Shown here one piece after another: positions 55,931 through 64,000 of a stretch of 64,000 nucleotides of DNA. Source of the DNA: Liriodendron chinense (lineage: Eukaryota; Streptophyta; Magnoliopsida; Magnoliales; Magnoliaceae). Below the pieces are notes generated by a model that was not told the DNA's origin, did not search any database, and worked only from the letters and a program-made list of their open reading frames with translations. Position numbers and translations under genes: made by a program. The stretch covers positions 1 to 64,000 of the forward strand of contig PVNU02004120.1 of NCBI GenBank assembly GCA_003013855.2, in the 5' to 3' direction. Numbering within the stretch: position 1 is the stretch's first letter; every line of letters starts with the position of its first letter.

Positions 55931-57365
55931 CTGCACATGTATATCTAAAAAATAGTCAGCATTACTCTGTCTTAAACTCTTTTTCTTTAATTGTCCTTGA
56001 CAAGTAAAAAACAAATTATTGCTTTAACACGTACAACTCATAAATATAAAAAAATAAAAAAAATAAAAAAAAATCATCAACGAAGTCATTTGAGGATGGG
56101 AACAAAACTAATGGCATTAAGTCATTTGAGGATGACGTAAACACAGGGACTAGCTGTCGTCATCCATTTATAAAACTGAGGGCAGAAGAGATTTGTGGAG
56201 AGGGAAGCGGTTTATACAGTGCATCCTTGCGGAGGAAATATTTGAAAGAGCTCGCTCACTGTTTTTGCTATCAATGTGCATCATTACCTACATGGGAATT
56301 TTTAACTGTTTTATTTGAAGCTTTATACCTTGATCCTGTGTACGAGTTCCCGAAATACATTATACCCCAGAAGGATGCATCACCAGTAAGATTACAAAAG
56401 TGAAATGGTACAATACTAGAACAACAAAACCATGGTGTGACAACCGTAGAAATATGGAGTGAAAAAGTAAGACTCCAACAATTTATCCCATTGAAAGCTT
56501 CAATTACATTGATTACTTCCAAGCATTAAACTACACAAAAACACAAGCTCCACCTGAAATTGATATTGATTTTCAGCTAGCCCTCCAGAGTTGCCCATCA
56601 AATGCCACTTTGCAAGATTATAGGGTGAAGCAACCCAAGGAAACCATCCAACTCTTTGGTATCTGACCCGACAGACTCCTCCAAGTCGCCACAAATCATA
56701 CCAATTGCACTTCATAAAGGGAAAATTTAAGAGAAGTATGGATGGAAATCTCAGATATTTGTATTTCCCTTCATACAATCCTCATCTTCATTCAAAATGA
56801 ACAGGGAACTCGATATGCATTTAATAGCTGATGAACAGTAAGAATTTTCTCTCATGGTTGAGGATGGTTATCAAGGCCTTCAGATAAGGCTCTACACACC
56901 ATGTTTAGCATGGATGTTGAGGACCCGAATGTAATGTCAAAAGAAGAATTTAATAAAACCCCCAAGATCAAATCAAAGTATTCAAACCAACATTGAATGG
57001 GACGAAAATTTCTCTCAAGTACCCTTATGTTGGTTGAGATGGTCCTCCAAACCACACCAAGAAACACCCTCTACATGTGGATGACTGAACCAAAGGACCA
57101 AAGGACCAAAGAATCACTGAAGTGTCCAAGTACTAGTACACCAAGGTTCTAACCATCACTACCTGAGGATATATATACTAGGCAAAAAAATATAGAAAAA
57201 AAAAAACATAAGATACACAGCATAACAAAATGTATCGGTGTGACTTTTTTTCTTTTTTCTTTCATGTTTTTCCCCAAAAACGCGGAAAAAAAAAAAAACA
57301 AATGAAAGGGGAAAAAATGGAAAACGTAAAATCTAACATTTATTTGCATTGTGCATCACTCTTTG
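55931..57365. other. Upstream intron, nothing recognised
   Basis: Searched on the minus strand for the expected preceding exon (PHD C-terminal Cys pattern, then a Met/Ile/Glu-rich stretch); none seen. Confidence 0.45.
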
Positions 57366-57370
57366 GTAAG

Positions 57371-58055
57371 AATCGGTGTTTTAAATAGCGGTAGCGTCTT
57401 GCGTAGCGTTCAGCCTTCTGTAGCTTATAGCGTAAATGGTGCGTAACGTGTAGCTTAAGCTACACAATACTTATATTTTTTTAATTTAAAAATAGGAAAA
57501 ATATGATAAATAGTATAAAAAAAAATTATAAAAATGCTCAACAGATTCAATTTTTCATTTTTTTCAAGTATAAGCATGTTCAAACAAGTCATTGATTATC
57601 ATTTATCAAAAGCTAATCTATATACATAAAGTTATTAAACAAATCAAATAATTATCACATCAACAACTTTCTAAGCAAACCACTTTAATTAAAAGGTATT
57701 AAGTACAATACAGATGTCATCTCTACAAAGAGGGGTTATCGAAAACCCTCTTTCGAAACCCTTTTTCTTTTTAGTTTTAAAGGTTTTTAGTGTGTGAGTT
57801 TCACACTAACTTTAACAAAGGATCACCACCATTTTATGTGAAAGTAAACATAAAAGGTTTGGTTTTAACTTTACATTTTAAGGTTTTTTACGATGTGATT
57901 TTTACACAATTTAAAAATTAAAAAAAATAAAAATAAAATATTGTAGTGTACGCTACGACCCCTGTAATGTACACTACAAGGGATTTATGCTATTTAGCTA
58001 CGCTATGTAGCATAGGCGTATGCTACCACTACGCTACGATCGCTACTAAGACCGT
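57371..58055. mobile_element. GTAGCG-rich foldback / MITE element
   Basis: The left part has direct GTAGCG and GTAGC words (TTAAATAGCGGTAGCGTC, GCGTAGCGTTC). The right part has their inverse (GCTACCACTACGCTACGATC, GCTACTAAG). The centre is AT-rich with no coding. The inverted arms are about 100 bp and imperfect. Confidence 0.6.
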
Positions 58056-58059
58056 TGGA

Positions 58060-58490
58060 TCGACTTGTTGAAAGCGAAGCTTATTTTTATGTAGGCAGCA
58101 TTTAGGCCAATCTCCCATAGTTGATCTTCAGACTAGCTGTGATCTTACAATTCAAATGCTTGTGTTTTCGACACATTACATAGTGAGCATCATCATTGAC
58201 CCAAGCGGACCACTATTTGCATCATCCGGATGTAGAAAATGACAAAGATTAATTGCTCATTCTAATGAGATCTGTATCATTGAACCAGGTGGACAGACTC
58301 GATGATTTGGATTGTTTGAAGCTTTTGGACCACTTGCGTTCCTCAAATTTGGAAACAGAGATTATCATGATCTGGCCCACAAATTCAAGCACTTAGGATC
58401 AAATTTCAGCCCCTGTGGACCCCATATCAAAATGATGGGCCCACGGCCTAACCATTTTCTAAGATCCTGTCGCTTAGCTCGTGGCCAACT
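58060..58490. repeat. Dispersed repeat, copy 1
   Basis: Matches 60236-60590 in order, for example GGACCACTATTTGCATCA, TGTAGAAAATGAC, AATTTGGAAACAGA and ATTTCAGCCCC, at roughly 75 percent identity by eye. Confidence 0.65.
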
Positions 58491-58519
58491 TTGGCAGACC
58501 AAAAAAAATGAAACCAATG

Positions 58520-59395
58520 TTTGGAGTATCCCCGATTATCGAAATATCCCCAATATTATACGTATCTCCAGCTCGGCGATACCAATAACACAGGTAGTAT
58601 CAGAAATTCCAGGAATTGGTGATGTGAAGTATCACCAATGTATCACCGATATTTTTTACTGTGTAAATTCCAATTCCAGGTGTCGCTTGTATCGCCAATG
58701 CATCGATATCACCAATATTTTCAACTGTGTAAATTCCAAGTGTCACTTTTATCGCCAGTGTATCGATCATATTTTGATAATATTGCCAATGTATCGATAT
58801 TGCCAAAAATATGTTTATTAAAAAAAAAATCATTTCAAATTTTTTTATGGGCACATGATTGTATGCAGTGTTCAAATTGTCAACGATAATATCAATAATA
58901 TCGTGATATTATCTTTATCACAACATGCGTGATATTAAGACCAGTCTTTCATTTCCTTTCCAGTTGTCAATGATTTCTCAACGAAATATCATGTCTTGTC
59001 GATATTCTGAAATATATCGATGGATGTTTGGATGTGAGGTTGGATGGTTGGATGGATAAATGGGAAGTTTGGACTAATTTTTTACAACAGCACGTGCTTT
59101 TAGGCGGACAGATGGGAAGTTTGGACTAGTTTCTTACAACAGCACATGCTTTTAGGCCCCCATTAAATGGAAACTTATCAAGCATGCATTCCTTTTGTAA
59201 TTTTTTATTCCTACATATGCAGATGTGTGTATTTTAGCGTCTCCGATAGTTTCACTGAAAAATTCCACCATTTTTCCTATGCTTCCCTGCATTTCCAGTT
59301 ATCGACAATATTATCAGTGATATCAATCTTGTTTCCATTCCCCGGCCAGTGAAACTTGTAGCAATACCAATACTTCGAAGTTCGAACAATGGCTA
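58520..59395. mobile_element. ATCGATA-rich MITE-like element
   Basis: Many TATCGATAT, TATCGCCAATGTATCGATA and GATATTATCG words in both orientations, from CCCCGATTATCGAAATATCC near 58530 to GCAATACCAATACTTCGAAG near 59365. Non-coding. Contains two near-repeats of ATGGGAAGTTTGGACTA (59060 and 59109). Confidence 0.5.
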
Positions 59396-59784
59396 GCATG
59401 TTCTTTGGGTTAGTTTTTGAGAGACTTAAATGTAAGAGGTAGATTGGGCTTTGCCCTAATCTAATTAGAGAGGGAAGATAAGAGGGATATACTCTTTTTA
59501 ATAAAATATTGGTTTTTATGCAAATGACTATGGTAGGTTAGGAAACGGAATTGTCTGGATTGATTTTTAGAGTTGGTTATGCTTGCAAATGATGAGCCGT
59601 CTATGCATAGAAACTGCAAATTCCAGCCACTAGGATTTATAGAAAACTTTCGCAGTTGTTAGGAGTCTCACTAAATAGGATCTGTTATCTAGGTATGGAG
59701 TTGTACCAAATTTAACATGCCAAGTGAAGCTTTGTGTTAGTCATCTCATGGATAACAATCTTCAAGGTGGAGTCACCTACCAGG

Positions 59785-59885
59785 TGCCCCGATTATCGAT
59801 GATATTATAAACAATATCAATATTGTTTCTGTATCCCCAGCCAACGAAACTTGGAGGGATACCGATACGTTGAACACTGATCGAA
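59785..59885. mobile_element. Fragment of the ATCGATA-rich element
   Basis: CCCCGATTATCGATGATATT and the following AATATCAATATTGTTTC.. GAAACTTGGAGGGATACCGA match the right end of 58520-59395. Confidence 0.55.
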
Positions 59886-59889
59886 ACAG

Positions 59890-60230
59890 ATCAAAATTAA
59901 TCTCGCTTGAAGCTTACTGAGCCAGATTTTCAAGCCCAAGAATGCGCGAATCCAACATCGTATGAGCAAGATACCATATTTAATAGAAAACTGTAACGAG
60001 CGACATGATTCCAACAATCCTTCACCACGTGCAACTCCTTTTACTTAGGTGTTGGTCTATTTTTATTAGAATTAGGGTTTATTTCTATTGGCTATTAGTA
60101 TGTAAAGTCTTTTCTTATTGGTTGTTTAGTTTTAGGGTTTAGTTTGATAGATGAAATCTTGTGGAGGATTGTAATTGTTAGATCATTACTGGAAGGCCTC
60201 TCTACAAAGAGACTAGGTAATCTTTTGGTT
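59890..60230 (+). repeat. Direct repeat, left copy (possible decayed LTR)
   Basis: Matches 62368-62725 in order: CTCGCTTGAAGCTTACTGAG, CAAGATACC, GGTTTATTTCTATTGGC, TTCTTATTGGTTGTTTAGTT and AGATTGTAATT..GTTAGAT. Roughly 75 percent identity by eye. Confidence 0.65.
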
Positions 60231-60235
60231 TGATA

Positions 60236-60590
60236 TGGTGTGGTTTGCGCACTTGACATCGAATTAAAGGCTTGTGTTTCGACGCAATACATGGGGATCA
60301 TCATCGTTGACCCCATTAGACCACTATTTGCATCACTCGAATGTAGAAAATGACGAAGATTATTGTTCATTCAGATGAAGATCTACGTCTTTGACCTGGG
60401 TGGACAAATTTGACAATCTGTATTGTGTCAAGCTTTTAGACCACTTGGGCTAATCAAATTTGGAAACAGAAATTGCGATGAGCTGGCCGACAATCTCAAG
60501 CACGTTAGGATCACATTTCAGCCCCAACAGACCCCAGATCAGACTGACTGGCCCACAGCCCAACCATTTGTCCAAATCTCCTAACTTATC
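60236..60590. repeat. Dispersed repeat, copy 2
   Basis: Second copy of the repeat at 58060-58490. Confidence 0.65.
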
Positions 60591-60699
60591 TCTGTTTTTT
60601 TTTTTCGGAAAGGTAACAACATTTTCTTAGAAAGCCAAAAACGTGGACAAAGCAGCCCACTTTTGGCAAATCGAATAACATTGAAACAAAGCAAAATTA

Positions 60700-62364
60700 G
60701 GGCTCGTTTGGCATCTCTACTCTAATTCAATAAGAGCTTTTTGAATAAGAGTTACTTCAATAAGTCCTTTTTGTTCTAGCTCTGTTTTAATAAACTCGTA
60801 TGGTAAAATCTCTATTAAAAAAAAAAAAAGCTCTTATTTAAAATAAGCATGTTTGGTAAAACCTTCAAATAAGAGCTTTTTTTAAGGGTAGTTACGTCAT
60901 TTTCTAAGATTACAACTACTTTAATATAAGAGCAATCCAAATGGTTGTTTTGGTAGACCATCCATCATGTGGGGCCCAACAAGATTCCTAATTGTTTTTT
61001 ATGTGGGGCCGCTCAATGTCCACTACCCATCACCCATCACATGGATTCCACATTTGATGTGTCCATAGTGTGGGCCCTACCTTTGAAGTGGGTTGTCCAT
61101 CATGTGGGGCCCACCTTTGATATCCACCATTCATCATGTGGGGTGCACCTTCTATGTGGATCATCCATCATACAACCCACGATGGATATAGGTCATTCAT
61201 CATGAGAGACCTTGGATGTGGACTGTCCATTAGGTGGGGCCCACTTGATTTGAATTGTCCAATATGAGGGGCCACACTTTTATGTGGGCCATCCATCATG
61301 TGAAGCCCACTCCATCCATTATGTGGACCCACCTTGATGTGGACCATTCATTGTGTGGGGCCCCACCTTCATTATGTGTCGTTCATCATGTGGGCCCATC
61401 TTTGATATCAACTGACCATCATGTGGGCCCACCTTCAATGACCATCATCCATCACGTGGGTCCCACCTTTGACGTGGACTATCCATCAAATGGGACCCAC
61501 TTGATGTCCATGTTTCGTCATGTTGGGCCACACTTTGATGCAGGCCATCTATCATGTAGGGCCTACCTTTGATGTGAACCTCTCATTACATGGGCCCACC
61601 TTGATATGGGCCCCACTTTAATATGAGTCATTCATCATGAGGGGCCCAACTTTAAATGTCCACCATCCATCATGTGGGTCCCACCTTTGTTGTGGACAAC
61701 TATCATGTGGGGCCCACTTGATGTGGATAGTCCATCATGTGGGACCCACCTTTGATGTCCACCATCCATCACGTAGGTCCCACCTTGGCTGTGGACCATC
61801 CATCATGTGGGGCCCAACCTTTAATATGGGTCATTCATCATGTAGGCCCACCTTTAATGCTAACCTTCCGTCATGTGGTCTCACATTCAATGTCCACCAT
61901 CCATCACGTGGGTCTTACCTTTGATGTGGAACATCCATCATGTGGGTCCCATATTTGTTGTGGACCATCTATCATGTGGGGCCCACTTTTGATGTGACCA
62001 TACATTACGTAGGCCCACCTTTGATATGGGTCATTCATCATGTGGGGCCCACCTTCACTATGGGTCATTCATCATGTGGGCCTTTTTCGAAGAAATTGTA
62101 AAGAGAAGATAGGAGGGTAAGATGGGAATTACTTGAAAAGTTTAAGGGTAAACTTGTCCAAATATTAGTCCAAAATGTCTACCCGCTTAAGCCAAATAAG
62201 CTCCGTTTCAAAAAGTAACCCCTCCCCTACTTATTAAATTGGAGCTTATTTGCTACTTTCTAAAAAAATAAGCACTTCATTAGACTTTTACGAAACGGTC
62301 TAAAAGCTTATTTTTTTAGAAATAAGCCAATTAGTTCTTATTTGTAGAGATGCAAAACGCCCCC
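60700..62364. mobile_element. Harbinger-like TIR element with internal minisatellite
   Basis: The left end GGGCTCGTTTGGCATCTCTA and the reverse complement of the right end GGGGGCGTTTTGCATCTCTA are inverted termini. Inside these, AATAAG/CTTATT-rich subterminal sequence is also inverted. TTA flanks both ends (60697-60699 and 62365-62367), the target duplication of PIF/Harbinger elements. 1665 bp, no transposase, interior mostly minisatellite. Confidence 0.7.
60950..62085 (+). repeat. GTGGGCCC minisatellite (about 30-37 bp unit)
   Basis: Thirty-odd variable units such as TCCATCATGTGGGGCCCACC plus TTTGATGTGGACCA. It is the reverse-strand counterpart of 8750-9870. Open frames here come from the repeat. 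Confidence 0.88.
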
Positions 62365-62367
62365 TTA

Positions 62368-62725
62368 GTCTCGCTTGAAAGCTTACTGAGCGAGCTTTCC
62401 AATGAGCCCAAGAACATGCAATTCAGACACCGTATGAACAAGATACCGCTTGTTTTAGTAGACAACTGTAAAGGGTGACGCAATTCCAACAATCCTTCTC
62501 CAGGTACAACTCCTTAGTTGTGGACTTTTTTAATTGGCTATAAGAATTACGGTTTATTTCTATTGGCAATTAGTAAGTGAAATATTTTCTTATTGGTTGT
62601 TTAGTTTTACGTTTTATTTTGATTAAATAATATCATGTGGAAGATTGTAATTAGTTGAATATTTAATGGAAGGCAACTCTCTACAGAGAGAGTACGTAGT
62701 TTTTTGGTTTGAGAAAATTTCCAAA
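62368..62725 (+). repeat. Direct repeat, right copy (possible decayed LTR)
   Basis: Counterpart of 59890-60230, immediately after the TIR element's TTA flank. Confidence 0.65.
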
Positions 62726-64000
62726 GACTATATTCTGCTAGCTTGAGCTTATCTCAGTCATTCTCAATCACTAAGTTGATAGATCAGTTTCGCTGATTAG
62801 ATTTACGGAATTTTCTTGTTCCCAAGGTAGACAAACTGGCATGCTGATGATCTTTCGGCCCTTCCGTTGACAAAGTCTTCCCCGATTTACTGCTGACGTG
62901 ATCACCGCATTGGAAGAAGCATACATCCAGAGTTCTTTATGCTGTAATCCAACAAGCCATCATTGAGACGACAAGTTCAGTTGCATTAGCTTCGAAGTCT
63001 CTAACCTCTAAATTTGGTGTTGAAGCATTCAGGAGTTTCTTACTGTAACGAGTTATGTAACATATTTTAATATTTTAACCGAACATCACATGGAGATAAC
63101 ATCTAGATTAAAATATCCGTTATTACAATCACATGTAGCACAAATGCCATATAATGAACAATGTACTCTTGTAAGTGTCCATGCACTTGAAGAGAGAGGG
63201 AGAGAGAGGAATCAAATAGGAAGTTAATCATGATTCAACACTCTAAAATGCAACAAGAAACAAAAAAAAGGGGAGGGGGGGGGGGGGGGTGATGGTTTAT
63301 CCATTTTTCCTGATTTTCGCCAAAACAGTCCAGACTGCTTCAATACATCAAATCCTTCAACAGCAACATTACATGCCATGACTTATGTTTGGTTATTAGG
63401 CCATTCCCTAGTGGTGGAGCTAGGGGGCTATCAACTACAAACTGCTGCCAAAAGAACCTCTTCCTTCACTCAAAACTTGTGTTTTGATCCCAAACTAAGC
63501 TAGATCTAGTTGAAAATGGGTTTTTAATCAACCTACCTTCAAATGAACAAAATAGGCAAAAAGAAGGGGAAATGTTGAAAAAAAAAAAAACAGAAAAAGG
63601 ACCCTTTTATGTATCCCATCCAAAAACCGATATGGCCCAGGTGTATTGGTACTGATGGATATGACCCAGGTGTATCCACCAATAATGGCCAATACAGCAT
63701 CCGATTTTTAAGCATGGTCGTTTGCCCTCGTGTCGAGTATCGATAACCAGATTTCATAATAAACTCAAACTTTTCAATGATGATAATTCTTTATGATGAT
63801 TTACATAAAAGTTCAGGCAGATCAAACCAGTAGATCTGTGAGACGAGTACAGGATCTCCCCTTCTTAGAAAGAGGTGCCCCACCCAATTGGCTACTAAAT
63901 GGCTCGCAACTTCCTGATGGCCACTTAAACATGGAAATTAATAGCCAAAAAGATAGGCTTCGATATATTTCAGTAGAAGAGCAACTTAAAGACGCCTTTC
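62726..64000. other. Upstream intron or intergenic, nothing firm
   Basis: Contains a 15-base G-run at 63275-63289. A short plus-strand stretch at 62930-63045 reads openly (VLYAVIQQAIIETTSSVALA) but lacks a family match. The PHD exon of the NERD-like gene was not found here. Confidence 0.4.

Noticed and set aside
62930..63045. Plus-strand open stretch reading VLYAVIQQAIIETTSSVALA
   Set aside because: Looks coding-like but has upstream stops, no family recognised and no clear splice sites; left as uncertain.
1..64000. CRISPR arrays, bacterial operons, rRNA or organellar inserts
   Set aside because: The repeat structure, splice signals and element types are those of a plant nuclear genome; no such features were seen.

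Overview
The window is nuclear DNA of a flowering plant with a large, transposon-filled genome. Supporting signs are spliced plant gene structure, Ty1-copia, Ty3-gypsy, LINE, SINE and TIR elements, and GA/CT microsatellites. The dispersed GTGGGCCC-rich repeats and very long introns would fit an early-diverging or magnoliid-like angiosperm, but that placement is an impression only.

One host gene dominates the window. It lies on the minus strand from 55930 down to 14408. Seven coding exons could be placed with splice sites and phases that join into one reading frame of about 1308 codons: SWIB domain, Plus3 domain, a conserved linker, GYF domain, a GW/WG-rich region and a C-terminal CCCH zinc finger. 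This is the architecture of NERD / zinc finger CCCH domain protein 19 (and its paralogue C3H44), the AGO2-binding factor of a non-canonical RNA-directed DNA methylation pathway. The N-terminal part with the PHD finger was not found and should lie beyond 64000. Two introns are giant: 35604-54786 (19.2 kb) and 17601-35168 (17.6 kb). The second carries textbook U12-type AT-AC splice signals.

Region 1-14300, downstream of the gene, holds copia and RTE-LINE wrecks, an LTR-like insertion, a six-unit tandem repeat, a GTGGGCCC minisatellite, a MITE and three tRNA-derived SINE-like copies. The AT-AC intron (17601-35168) holds an L1-type LINE containing a 3.1 kb solo LTR, an RTE LINE split by another LINE, and a minus-strand copia element with three LINE insertions. 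The 19.2 kb intron (35604-54786) holds copia gag remnants, two complementary halves of one copia family in opposite orientation, a solo LTR inside a TIR-like repeat, and a very young non-autonomous Ty3-gypsy element (47297-51593) with 957-bp LTRs differing at only four sites. Upstream of the last visible exon, 56000-64000 contains foldback/MITE repeats and a Harbinger-like TIR element carrying an internal minisatellite.

Thus the only cellular gene seen encodes a predicted transposon-silencing factor, and most of its length is made of transposons. No tRNA, rRNA, CRISPR or organellar segment was seen.
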